Shown here piece after piece: positions 45,250 through 54,071 of a stretch of DNA of 64,000 nt (position 1 is its first letter; every line of letters starts with the position of its first letter). Where the stretch lies: assembly GCA_018676855.1 (NCBI GenBank), contig JABHDY010000002.1, forward strand, positions 1 to 64,000, in the 5' to 3' direction. The notes below the pieces were generated by a model. It was not told where the DNA came from, ran no database searches, and was given only the letters and a program-made list of their open reading frames with translations. Source of the stretch: Candidatus Woesearchaeota archaeon. Its GTDB lineage: Archaea > Nanobdellota > Nanobdellia > Woesearchaeales > GW2011-AR9. The position numbers and the translations under genes were made by a program.

Positions 45250-46332
45250 TTATTCAAGAATTTCTGTAACTTTCTTTTCTACCAATTCTTTCTGCCACTT
45301 TCTTAAACTGTTAAATGATTTAGTAACAACAACGTCAATAATTTGATCATTGTTTAGTATTAAATGTCCCTTGATTCCTTTCTTCTTTGCAATAGTATTT
45401 CTCAGTTCAGTAATTGCTTTACTATTGACATATTGTTCAGTTGTTAGTCTTTTATGGTTAACTTCTGGCATCTCTTCCTCTTTTGTTGATGCTACCTTAA
45501 CAACACTTGCAAAATGGCTCGCTTGTTCTCGTACGATTGGATGCACTCCTTTTAGTTTTTTCCATGACTTAGCATCATAGGGTGGATTTTTGACAAATGC
45601 AAGCATTTGTTTATTTGTAAAGATCATAAATACTGGCTTGTCAACAAGTTTTGCAATATTGTTTCGCTCATCAAACAATGCGTGGAACAACGCTCGTTCT
45701 TTCGGTGTCATACTTTTAACTCCTGAAACGTCTCTGTATGTCTGTTCCTTATACGAAAAATCCATATCTTCAAAATGTGTACATTCTTGCCGTAACCACA
45801 ATAAACGATTTTTATCTTTCAATTCATGTTCTAACTTACCTTTTAATTGAAACAAGTATGCAGTATCCTTCACAGCGTATGCAAGCATGTCATCTGTTAA
45901 TGGCCGTCTTGTCCAATCAACACGTTGATACTTTCGTTCTTTTTGAATGTCAAAATATTCTTCAAGTAATGAACCCAAACCGACAAGTTCTTTTCCTAAC
46001 AATAATGCCGCCATTTGTGTATCGTACACATTGTGTAGTTTACATTTGAATTGATGTTGAAGGATACGTAAATCAAAACTTACATCGTGAAATATTTTTA
46101 ATATATTTTTGTTTTCAAGAATTTTTATAAACTTGTCAATTTCTTTACATTTAATAACATCAATGATCCAATGTTTTTCATGCGTAGAAACTTGTATGAT
46201 TGAAATGTATGCACCATAATGATGCAAATTATTTTCACATTCAATATCTATAGCTAATTCGGTTTCAGAATTCCATTCTTGTACTGCGTCTTGTAATTGT
46301 TTTTCATCTTGAATGTACGTAAAGTCAAACAT
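45250..46332 (-). CDS. RNase D-like 3'-5' exonuclease with HRDC domain
   Basis: DEDDy exonuclease: LAIDIECEN (Asp29, Glu31), FHDVSFDLRIL (Asp, about 82) and YAVKDTAYL (Tyr/Asp, about 170). HRDC-type helical domains follow (about 205-290) and a basic tail. RNase D trims 3' ends of tRNAs and other RNAs in bacteria and is rare in archaea, so transfer is plausible. First gene of an RNase D-mutY pair. Confidence 0.92.
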   Translation of the reverse strand: MFDFTYIQDEKQLQDAVQEWNSETELAIDIECENNLHHYGAYISIIQVSTHEKHWIIDVIKCKEIDKFIKILENKNILKIFHDVSFDLRILQHQFKCKLHNVYDTQMAALLLGKELVGLGSLLEEYFDIQKERKYQRVDWTRRPLTDDMLAYAVKDTAYLFQLKGKLEHELKDKNRLLWLRQECTHFEDMDFSYKEQTYRDVSGVKSMTPKERALFHALFDERNNIAKLVDKPVFMIFTNKQMLAFVKNPPYDAKSWKKLKGVHPIVREQASHFASVVKVASTKEEEMPEVNHKRLTTEQYVNSKAITELRNTIAKKKGIKGHLILNNDQIIDVVVTKSFNSLRKWQKELVEKKVTEILE

Positions 46333-46385
46333 ATATTCTAAAAGAAGTTTAAGTATTTATAAAATGTTTTGGTTGAAAACACTAT

Positions 46386-47246
46386 TTATTTCTCTATAAC
46401 ATAAAAGATCTCATTAGGAAATTCAATAATTGTATATTTGTACTGTAACCGTGTACACATCCATTCCATCCATTTTCGTCGTGGAGCAGTCATTTTCTTC
46501 CCGCTCATTGTACGTGTTGCAAAACTTATAACAACAAATTTCGAAGGAATACGTTTAACTATTTCTTCCGTTGTTGTATGTCCTTTTCCTTTATCCAAAA
46601 CATCAGTCATCTTAAATAAGAAACATATGTCTGCTTTTGGTAGTGTAGAAAAATGTAATAAATCCAACATTTCCGCTTTTCCTTTAAACTGTGAATTTTT
46701 TGTATGAAGAAATGTAAAGAACGTGTTTAACGAATCCATTTCTTCTTGGCTAATATCGTACGCATAATACTTTAATTCTTTTAATTTCATTAACGGAACA
46801 GAAAATGGATTTATTCCACTACCTAAATCTATTATTGTTTTAGGCTTTTTAGTTATTGTAAAGATTTTTGTATATAATTTATCATATATTGTTAATCGTT
46901 CTTTTGTTGACGAATGAGTTTCAAGAATTTGTGTGATTATTGTTTTTTGAGAAGATACACTGTTTAAAGAATCAACTAATTCTTTTCTTTTCTTCGTTTC
47001 TTCACCAGAACGAAACAATCCATAGACTCTTCGTAGAATTGATCTAATTTCTTTAACGATTAATTTATACTCTTTCGATTTAGGTTTTGTAAGATATGGT
47101 ACGGCTTTAGTATTTTTTATTAAATATTCATACAATTGATTCTGAACAAACTCATCACTGATAGAATTTAACTCTTTTTTCTGTTTAATTGATGATATGA
47201 TCTCTAGTATTATTTCTCTTTTAATTGTTTTATCTTTAATGAGCAT
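46386..47246 (-). CDS. 16S rRNA methyltransferase of the ArmA/Rmt (FmrO) family
   Basis: The pattern follows enzymes that methylate N7 of G1405 in 16S rRNA: HSSTKERLTIYDKLYTKIF, IIDLGSGINPF (SAM-binding motif), DICFLFKMTDVLDKG and FVVISFATRTMSGKK near the end, finishing FYVIEK. RmtB shows the same blocks (STKERLAELD, LDIACGLNPLA, LALIFKLLPLLE, MAVSFPTRSL). Those bacterial enzymes give aminoglycoside resistance. Here it may be a housekeeping rRNA methylase. Target inferred. Confidence 0.82.
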   Translation of the reverse strand: MLIKDKTIKREIILEIISSIKQKKELNSISDEFVQNQLYEYLIKNTKAVPYLTKPKSKEYKLIVKEIRSILRRVYGLFRSGEETKKRKELVDSLNSVSSQKTIITQILETHSSTKERLTIYDKLYTKIFTITKKPKTIIDLGSGINPFSVPLMKLKELKYYAYDISQEEMDSLNTFFTFLHTKNSQFKGKAEMLDLLHFSTLPKADICFLFKMTDVLDKGKGHTTTEEIVKRIPSKFVVISFATRTMSGKKMTAPRRKWMEWMCTRLQYKYTIIEFPNEIFYVIEK

Positions 47247-47309
47247 AGTGGTAAGTATATAAGAAGTGTATAAAAACTTTTTTAAACCCTCATTGAATTC
47301 ATAGGTATA

Positions 47310-47960
47310 ATGAGCAAACTAATACAATACTGGAAGAAGTTATGGAAATTCTTTTGGAAAGATGATTCTATATGGAGTTGGCTTGTCAACATAATAATAG
47401 CATTTCTTGTTATACGGTACGTTGTCTATCCAGTTTTAGGGATTGTGTTAGGTACAGGTTTCCCAATAGTTGCTGTTGTGAGCGAAAGTATGGAACATGG
47501 TACGCATAACGACGTTTTATGTGGTCAACAGTTTGACACGTTTCATGAATCATTTAATGCGTATTGGACAGTATGTGGCGACTGGTATGAACAAAATGGA
47601 ATTTCTAAAGCTGATTTCTTACAATTTCCATTCAATAACGGGTTTGATAAAGGCGACGTAATAATCCTATGGCGTGCAAACAGAGATAATACAGAAGTTG
47701 GAGATGTACTTGTATTTCAGGGAACGAAACCACAACCTATCATTCATAGAGTTGTTCGTGTATGGGAAGAAGATGGTGAACAGTTCTATCAAACTAAAGG
47801 TGATCATAACAGCGGCAGTATTCAGGGCGGTTTCGGCGAAACTAAAATCGCCCAGGAACGAGTTTTTGGTCAGGGAATACTTCGTGTACCATATTTAGGA
47901 TGGATGAAAATATTGTTTGTTGATGCAGTGAAACCGCTCGGAATTACGATTGAACGCTAA
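47310..47960 (+). CDS. Signal peptidase I, archaeal/ER type
   Basis: Cleaves signal peptides at the membrane. One N-terminal membrane helix (about 22-50). Ser60 in SESMEHG is the nucleophile, His146 in PIIHRVV replaces the bacterial Lys, and Asp165 in TKGDHNSGS completes the site. About 50 residues with two Cys (71, 89) are inserted between the Ser and the next strand. It would serve the several secreted proteins in this window. Confidence 0.93.
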   Translation: MSKLIQYWKKLWKFFWKDDSIWSWLVNIIIAFLVIRYVVYPVLGIVLGTGFPIVAVVSESMEHGTHNDVLCGQQFDTFHESFNAYWTVCGDWYEQNGISKADFLQFPFNNGFDKGDVIILWRANRDNTEVGDVLVFQGTKPQPIIHRVVRVWEEDGEQFYQTKGDHNSGSIQGGFGETKIAQERVFGQGILRVPYLGWMKILFVDAVKPLGITIER

Positions 47961-48017
47961 TTTTAAGAACTACAATAGAAAAATTATATAAAGAAACCCG
48001 AAATTGTAGCTAAAACA

Positions 48018-48332
48018 ATGTTTTGTCCCGAATGTGGTTCAATCCTTCGTCCTAAGGACAAAGGCGGAAAGAGAATACTATTTTGTTCATGTGGTTATAC
48101 GAAAGTTCCTGATGAAGAAATGTCTGCTGAACTTAAAGAAACTGTTATTCCTCAGAAGAAAATTGAAGTTATTGAAAAGGTTGAAATTCATCCAAAAATC
48201 AAGATTGAATGTTCTAAATGTAAAAATAAAGTTGCATATTATTGGACACAACAAACGAGAGGGGCAGACGAACCAGAAACACGATTTTTTAAGTGCACAA
48301 AGTGTAATTATACATGGAGAGAATATTCATAA
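48018..48332 (+). CDS. Transcription factor S (TFS/TFIIS-like)
   Basis: N-terminal zinc ribbon Cys3, 6, 23, 25 (RPB9-like) and C-terminal ribbon ECSKC...FFKCTKC. The ribbon carries GADEPETR, the acidic Asp-Glu tip that stimulates RNA cleavage by stalled RNA polymerase. Length 104 aa is normal. Its TAA overlaps the next ATG by one base (TAATG), so the following gene is coupled. Confidence 0.96.
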   Translation: MFCPECGSILRPKDKGGKRILFCSCGYTKVPDEEMSAELKETVIPQKKIEVIEKVEIHPKIKIECSKCKNKVAYYWTQQTRGADEPETRFFKCTKCNYTWREYS

Positions 48333-48835
48333 TGAACCCTCCTAAAGACGTTATAACTTCCCTTACACACGATTCTTTGTTTTCCGATTGGAAAAAACAG
48401 CATGAAAATACGTTCATGACACATTTCTTTTGTTCATTATCTCCTGACTTTGTTCCCAAAACCACGTGGGAGATAGGATTTTATAATAAAGATTCGAAGA
48501 AGATTGTTGTCTTTGTTGAACTAGAGAAAGGGTTTGAGATTAAACCTGAAGATGACGTTTTTTCAAAAGAAACTGATACAATTGAAGAATTATCTATGGA
48601 TACTGTCAAATTACACTTTTCTGATGCTGTTTCTCTTGCAAAGAAAAAAATCCCTGAAACCTTTCCACATGAACAGTTAGGTGACGGTTTTGTTGTGTTA
48701 CAAAAGCTTGAGGGCAAAGATGTATGGAACTTTACATTTGTTACCAAAAGTGTTAAGTTTGCGAATATTAGGTTAGACGCAGTTTCTGGCGATCTTGTGT
48801 CTTCCCAGATTGTTGAATTGGTTCAGAAGGATTGA
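48332..48835 (+). CDS. Hypothetical protein coupled to TFS, 167 aa
   Basis: Not firmly recognised. Soluble, with a C-terminal block FANIRLDAVSGDLVSSQIVEL that resembles a PepSY-type strand-helix unit. The start at 48332 is fixed by the TAATG overlap with the TFS stop. Shared translation suggests a linked role but nothing in the sequence shows it. Confidence 0.7.
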   Translation: MNPPKDVITSLTHDSLFSDWKKQHENTFMTHFFCSLSPDFVPKTTWEIGFYNKDSKKIVVFVELEKGFEIKPEDDVFSKETDTIEELSMDTVKLHFSDAVSLAKKKIPETFPHEQLGDGFVVLQKLEGKDVWNFTFVTKSVKFANIRLDAVSGDLVSSQIVELVQKD

Positions 48836-48881
48836 CTTCATTTCCAATATATTTTTATATTAAAACTATTCTGAATAGTAT

Positions 48882-49967
48882 ATGACCTCAGCACGTTTCT
48901 ATATTACGGAAGGTACACGTATATTCTATACAAGTTGGAAAAATAGGATAAAGAAAAAGAAATATGTTGCTGGTGATGCAAAAGCAATATGTAAAAAGAT
49001 TGTTGACGAATGTTGGAACGGAAGGTTCTTTCAAACATCTACCACCAATTTCCCACAATTCTGGACACGAGATTTTGGATTGTGTACACGATCATTGATG
49101 ACAATGCGTCAGCAAGATAAAATTCATCATACGATACGGTACGCACTTAACAGGTTTAAAAAATATAATCAAATTACAACAACAATAACGCCGAAAGGAA
49201 GACCGTACAACTTTCCAACGGAAGCTGTTGATTCACTCCCATGGTTAATTCATAGTATGCTTGTGTCCAAATTTCCGTATTATGAACATAAATCATTCTT
49301 GAACAAGATGATCAAACGGTTCTTTGAAACGTGTATTGATGATCATACAGGATTAGTAAAGCCAAATGAACATTTTTCTGCTATGAAAGATTTTTCTGTA
49401 CGAAAAAGTTCTTGCTATGATAATTCAATGGTTGCACTCCTTGCAAAAGAGTGTAAAACAATGAAATTATATAATCCATTTGAAAAGTATGATTATCCAT
49501 CACTTATCAAACGACATTTCTGGAGTGGAGAATATTTTTATGATGATTTACAGAAAAAGAAGTATGTTGCAGGCGATGCTAACCTATTTCCGTTTGCATT
49601 AGGAATAATTAGTGACAGGGATATGATGAAATCTGCTATTCATGCAATTGAAGATTCAGGGTTAGCGGAACCATTTCCACTTAAATATACAAATTCTCGT
49701 GATAATGTAACATTTATCCCACAAGAAATTTTTCTTCGAAATTATGAAAGTGATGCAATTTGGATGCATATGGGTCCTTTATTTGTTAAGTTGGTACAGC
49801 AAGTTAATGTGGAGAAAGCAAATGTGTATAAACAGAAATATACTGACCTTATTGAAAAACATAAAAATTTCTTGGAAGTCTTTACTGCCACAGAAAAGCC
49901 TTATTCTAATCCATTTTATTACTCTGCGTCAGGAATGTTATGGGCAGCTAATTATACATCCCTTTAA
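48882..49967 (+). CDS. Six-hairpin glycosidase-like protein
   Basis: NFPQFWTRDFGLCTRSL, the helical repeats and YDNSMVALLAKEC fit an (alpha/alpha)6 barrel of glycoside hydrolase or debranching-enzyme type. No signal peptide, so probably cytoplasmic. The sequence KKKYVAGDA occurs twice (about residues 26-34 and 226-234) in equivalent pre-helix places. The GH family and substrate are not clear. Followed by GT2, suggesting a glycan context. Confidence 0.7.
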   Translation: MTSARFYITEGTRIFYTSWKNRIKKKKYVAGDAKAICKKIVDECWNGRFFQTSTTNFPQFWTRDFGLCTRSLMTMRQQDKIHHTIRYALNRFKKYNQITTTITPKGRPYNFPTEAVDSLPWLIHSMLVSKFPYYEHKSFLNKMIKRFFETCIDDHTGLVKPNEHFSAMKDFSVRKSSCYDNSMVALLAKECKTMKLYNPFEKYDYPSLIKRHFWSGEYFYDDLQKKKYVAGDANLFPFALGIISDRDMMKSAIHAIEDSGLAEPFPLKYTNSRDNVTFIPQEIFLRNYESDAIWMHMGPLFVKLVQQVNVEKANVYKQKYTDLIEKHKNFLEVFTATEKPYSNPFYYSASGMLWAANYTSL

Positions 49968-50034
49968 ATTCTGTTCTTAACCTATATCTTCCAAAACACA
50001 AATCATTTAAAATGAAACATATTCCTACATTGTG

Positions 50035-50727
50035 ATGCCACCAACATTTTCTGTCATTATCCCTGCACATAATGAAGAGAACTATATCAGGCAAACATTT
50101 CATTCTTTAAAGAACCAAACATTTCAGGACTTTGAAACTATTGTCGTTACCAACGGTTGTACAGATAACACTGAAGATGTGGTTAAGAAACGTGTCAATA
50201 CAAAGTTACAACATTTTAATACAACCCTTGCTAATGTAAGTAGGGCACGAAATTATGGTGCCGGGAAGGCGTCTGGCGATTTACTTGTTTTTTGTGATGC
50301 GGATACTGTTCTTGAGAACGATTCATTACAGAAAATTAAAGATGCGTTTACACCTGAAACTGCCATTGCAACAACTCTTGTCCAACCAGATTCAAAAGAA
50401 GCAAAGTTTCGTTTTATCATGGCTCTTAAGAACGGATACAATAAATCTGGCTTGTATAAAGGATGTAGTGGTGTGCTTATATGCAGACGAAAAGATTTTG
50501 ATACTGTAAACGGTTATGATCCAGAGATTGTTGTTAAAGAACATAGTAAACTTACACATAAGTTGTTAACGTTAGGAAAATATACATGTGTTACTACGAC
50601 AGCAACAACGTCCATGCGACGATTGAAACAGTGGGGCATAGGAAAAGCGTTATTCTTTTGGACAAAACAATGGGGAAAACGTTTCTCAGGTAATTTACAA
50701 AGTAGCGAGTATGAAAAAATACGGTGA
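50035..50727 (+). CDS. Family 2 glycosyltransferase
   Basis: GT-A fold: FSVIIPAHNEENYIRQTFHSL at the N-terminus, NGCTDNTEDV, NVSRARNYGA and the metal-binding DADT. After that VNGYDPEIVVKEHSKL is the acceptor-side motif. No membrane helix, so it is soluble or peripheral. ATG at 50035 (a GTG just before it is less likely). The TGA overlaps the ribosome-binding site of cmk. Confidence 0.9.
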   Translation: MPPTFSVIIPAHNEENYIRQTFHSLKNQTFQDFETIVVTNGCTDNTEDVVKKRVNTKLQHFNTTLANVSRARNYGAGKASGDLLVFCDADTVLENDSLQKIKDAFTPETAIATTLVQPDSKEAKFRFIMALKNGYNKSGLYKGCSGVLICRRKDFDTVNGYDPEIVVKEHSKLTHKLLTLGKYTCVTTTATTSMRRLKQWGIGKALFFWTKQWGKRFSGNLQSSEYEKIR

Positions 50728-50734
50728 TATAACA

Positions 50735-51286
50735 ATGATAATAACAATTTCAGGAACGCCTGGAAGTGGCAAAAGTACAGTAGCAAAAATGATTGCTACA
50801 AAATTAGGATTTAAACATTATTCTACCGGAGATTTTATGCGTCAAATGGCGAAAGAAAGAGGAATTTCATTAGAAGAATTGGGAGAACTTGCAAAGATAG
50901 ATACGTTAATTGATAAAACGCTTGATGATAGACAAATACAGTTAGGAAAAGACGAAGACAATTTTGTTATTGATGCTCGGTTAGGTTTTCATTTCATTCC
51001 TGATTCAATAAAAATATATGTTAATGTTAAAACTGAAGTTGGTGCACAACGTATCTTGGGAGATATTAAAGCCAATCTTAGACATGAAGAACAGGCAAAG
51101 GACATACAAGACATGGTTGATAAAATAGAATCACGAAAAAAGTCTGAAATTGATCGATATACAAAATATTATAATGTTAATATTCACGATCTACAAAATT
51201 ATGATTTGGTTGTTGATTCATCTGATTTTACTGCAGAACAGATTGCTGATAAGGTTATTGGGTTTGTTTCTTCAAAAAGCTTATAA
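50735..51286 (+). CDS. cmk: Cytidylate kinase
   Basis: Phosphorylates CMP/dCMP. P-loop GTPGSGKS (7-14), FKHYSTGDFMRQMAKERG (monophosphate-binding) and DARLGFHFIPD are typical of the short archaeal form. The start at 50735 (MIITISG) follows GGTGA, which overlaps the GT2 stop codon; an upstream in-frame ATG at 50711 would give extra residues before the P-loop strand. Confidence 0.93.
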   Translation: MIITISGTPGSGKSTVAKMIATKLGFKHYSTGDFMRQMAKERGISLEELGELAKIDTLIDKTLDDRQIQLGKDEDNFVIDARLGFHFIPDSIKIYVNVKTEVGAQRILGDIKANLRHEEQAKDIQDMVDKIESRKKSEIDRYTKYYNVNIHDLQNYDLVVDSSDFTAEQIADKVIGFVSSKSL

Positions 51287-51309
51287 ATACTATAAAATAA
51301 ATATATATA

Positions 51310-51978
51310 ATGTCAGAAAATATTAAAGAACACGATTTTATTGAACTTGACTATACTGGTAGGTTAGATGATGGGTCAGTTTTTGATACTACAATGAAAA
51401 AAATTGCTGAAGAGAACGCCCTTCCAACAGAAAAAGTGATGTTCAAACCTACAATTATTTGTGTTGGGGAAAAACAAATTTTACCTGGTCTAGATAAAAA
51501 TCTTATTGGAAAAGAAATTGGAAAAGAATATACAATTACAATTCCACCAGAAGATGCGTTTGGAAAAAGAGACATTAAAAAAGTAAAGATTGTTCCTCTG
51601 GGGACGTTTAAGGAACATAATGTTCAACCACAACCAGGATTACAGATAGATGTTGATGGTGAAACCGGCGTAGTGAAAAGTATTTCTGGCGGTAGAGTAA
51701 TAGTTAATTTTAATCATGTTCTTGCGGGAAGAAACGTCACATACAAAATTAATGTTAATAGGAAGATTATAGATGTTGCGGAAAAAGTAGCATCATTTTT
51801 GACAACAATGTTACGTCTTCCAAAAGATAAGATGGATATTGTCATTACTGAAAAAAAAGCAGTTGTCACCATTCCTATGGCACTCCCACAAACGTTTACT
51901 GATGCATTAGCGGAACGTCTTGTTTCTGTAACTGAGCTAGACGCTATTGAATTTAAAGTACAAGAGCAAAAGAAATAG
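51310..51978 (+). CDS. FKBP-type peptidyl-prolyl isomerase, long archaeal form
   Basis: FIELDYTGRLDDGSVFDTT, LPGLDKNLIGKEIG and the insert-in-flap domain (about 90-145, PEDAFGKRD then GGRVIVNFNHVLAGRNVTY) are SlyD/FKBP26-like. A C-terminal domain of about 70 residues follows. It speeds proline isomerisation and acts as folding chaperone. Confidence 0.93.
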   Translation: MSENIKEHDFIELDYTGRLDDGSVFDTTMKKIAEENALPTEKVMFKPTIICVGEKQILPGLDKNLIGKEIGKEYTITIPPEDAFGKRDIKKVKIVPLGTFKEHNVQPQPGLQIDVDGETGVVKSISGGRVIVNFNHVLAGRNVTYKINVNRKIIDVAEKVASFLTTMLRLPKDKMDIVITEKKAVVTIPMALPQTFTDALAERLVSVTELDAIEFKVQEQKK

Positions 51979-52068
51979 GCGTTTCTATTTACACTTTTTC
52001 AGCATAATAATCTTTATATACCCATGCCATTTCTAGATTTTAGAAAAAAAGGGTAGAGGGTGATTTTT

Positions 52069-53235
52069 GTGGATCCATACATGAACGAAGAGAGGGATAG
52101 TCCGCCACAGCAGGCATTCTCACAGCAGAACCAGCAACAACCGCAGGGTGTGCCAAAAGCTGAACAGATATCTCATAGTCAGGCGAATGCTGATGTTGAC
52201 GCTGAGTTAGAACGATTAATTGCATCACAGACAACACGAATAAAAGTTATTGGCTGTGGTGGTGCAGGAAATAATACTATTAACCGTATTTCTGAAGTTG
52301 GTATAAAAGGAATTGAAACGATTGCTATCAATACTGATGCTCAAGATTTATTATATACGTCTTCAACAAAGAAACTTCTTATAGGAAAAGAATTAACGCA
52401 AGGTCTTGGCGCAGGTTCAAACCCACGAATTGGAGAAGAAGCGGCAAAGGAAAATGAACATGATCTTAAAAAGTTAATGACCGGCGCAGACATGGTATTC
52501 ATCACGTGTGGGTTAGGTGGCGGTACTGGCTCAGGAAGTGCGCCTTACATTGCTCAGTTGGCAAAGAAGATGGGTATTCTAAGTATAGCTATCGTTACCG
52601 TACCCTTCACTATGGAAGGTTCACATCGGTTTGAGAATGCTATGACTGGCCTTGAAAAACTTGAACATCATGTCAATACACTTATTGTTATTCCAAACGA
52701 AAAATTGTTAGAGTTAGCACCACATTTACCGTTACAAACTGCATTTAAGGTTGCTGACGAAATCTTAACAAATTCTGTTAAGGGAATTGCTGAACTTGTT
52801 ACGAAGACAGGCCTGGTAAATCTTGATTTTGCGGATGTAAAAGCTATTATGAGTGAGGGAGGAGTAGCAATGATTGGCATGGGCGAATCAGATTCTGAGA
52901 ACCGTGCAGAAGAGTCTGTTGAAAAGGCACTTGCAAATCCACTTATTGACGTTGACATTTCAACTGCGTCAGGTGCACTGATTAACATTTCTGGTGGTGA
53001 CAGCTTAACGTTAGACGAATCTCGAAAGATTGTTGAACGAGTTGGAGAATCTCTTGATAATGATGCAAAAATTATTTGGGGAGCACAGATCTATAAAGAT
53101 CTTGAGAAGACCATAAGAACAATGATTATTGTAACTGGTGTTCATTCTGAACAAATCTTTGGTGAAAGTAATACGTATTTTGAAAGAAAGAAAGATTCAA
53201 TGGGTTCAGAACTGGGAATAGATTTTATGGAATAG
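52069..53235 (+). CDS. ftsZ: Cell division GTPase FtsZ
   Basis: Forms the division ring. VIGCGGAGNNTIN at the N-terminus, tubulin signature GGGTGSGSAPY (about 150) and the NLDFADVKAIM synergy loop are present. About 55 residues of Gln/Pro-rich tail precede the domain. The GTG at 52069 is chosen because GAGGGTGA sits five bases upstream; a downstream ATG at 52081 is possible. Confidence 0.97.
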   Translation: MDPYMNEERDSPPQQAFSQQNQQQPQGVPKAEQISHSQANADVDAELERLIASQTTRIKVIGCGGAGNNTINRISEVGIKGIETIAINTDAQDLLYTSSTKKLLIGKELTQGLGAGSNPRIGEEAAKENEHDLKKLMTGADMVFITCGLGGGTGSGSAPYIAQLAKKMGILSIAIVTVPFTMEGSHRFENAMTGLEKLEHHVNTLIVIPNEKLLELAPHLPLQTAFKVADEILTNSVKGIAELVTKTGLVNLDFADVKAIMSEGGVAMIGMGESDSENRAEESVEKALANPLIDVDISTASGALINISGGDSLTLDESRKIVERVGESLDNDAKIIWGAQIYKDLEKTIRTMIIVTGVHSEQIFGESNTYFERKKDSMGSELGIDFME

Positions 53236-53267
53236 ATTTTGTATTTTCTTACTTTTTTATTTATCAT

Positions 53268-53771
53268 TTATCGACTTCTCATACCTTTACACAATATATT
53301 TTGTACTATTTGAACTAAATATTCTCTTTCAGTTCTCACTGGATCTTCGTCCCATCTATCTAAATAATCTACTAAATGTGCAACATGGTCATCAAAACTT
53401 GGTGTATTGAGGTGAGCATATTGAACTCCAAAAAATCCAGGTTTTTGTTTAAGTGCTCTATCCATTAATTCTTGAGGATATATTTGCCAATTAACTTTTT
53501 GCATTGGCCGTATTCCTACTAATTTAATATCTCCACGTGTTAAATTGTACAGTTGTGGAAGTTCATCTATCCAATATTTTCGTAAGAACTTTCCAAATTC
53601 TGTAACTCGAGAATCAACTATTGGTTTTCCAAAACTGTCACAAATTTCTTGTAGAACATCTTCCAGATGACCGTTAGCATCTAAATCCATCGTTCTTAAT
53701 TTATAAATTTGAATTGGTTTTCTATCTTTACCTAAACATTCATTGACATAAATAAGTTTGTGTAAAATCAT
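53268..53771 (-). CDS. Sugar-phosphate transferase catalytic domain, no membrane helix
   Basis: Matches the C-terminal catalytic part of bacterial sugar transferases (WcaJ/PglC type), which load a sugar phosphate on a lipid carrier: PIQIYKLRTMD, DSRVTEFGKFLRKYWIDELPQLYNL and GDIKLVGIRPM. The usual N-terminal membrane segment is missing, so it is short (167 aa). It may be a truncated or soluble form. Confidence 0.82.
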   Translation of the reverse strand: MILHKLIYVNECLGKDRKPIQIYKLRTMDLDANGHLEDVLQEICDSFGKPIVDSRVTEFGKFLRKYWIDELPQLYNLTRGDIKLVGIRPMQKVNWQIYPQELMDRALKQKPGFFGVQYAHLNTPSFDDHVAHLVDYLDRWDEDPVRTEREYLVQIVQNILCKGMRSR

Positions 53772-53837
53772 GGTAATGATGGAGTGTTTGAATTGTCAAA
53801 TATAACGTCTACTCACCAACAACTTAAAAAAAATAGT

Positions 53838-54071
53838 TTATTCTTCTTTTGGTTCTTCTTTCTTCGCACTCATTTCAACGTATGCACACTTACCACAAAC
53901 AAGACGATTTTTATGTTTACCGAGAAACATTCCTGGTCCGCATTTAGGACACGTTCTGTTTTTTCGTTCTATCTTATTGTCAGAGATTGAATAATTAGTA
54001 TGAAGTTTTCGAGATTTCTTAGGTTTACTCTCAACTTTGCCCTTTGGTCCTGCTTTCTTTTTATCTGCCAT
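53838..54071 (-). CDS. rps27ae: Small ribosomal subunit protein eS31 (S27ae)
   Basis: A 77-residue zinc-ribbon protein with TCPKCGPGMFLGKHKNRLVCGKC; four Cys bind zinc. Basic N-terminus, acidic end. ATG overlaps the stop of eS24 by one base (TAATG). Confidence 0.93.
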   Translation of the reverse strand: MADKKKAGPKGKVESKPKKSRKLHTNYSISDNKIERKNRTCPKCGPGMFLGKHKNRLVCGKCAYVEMSAKKEEPKEE

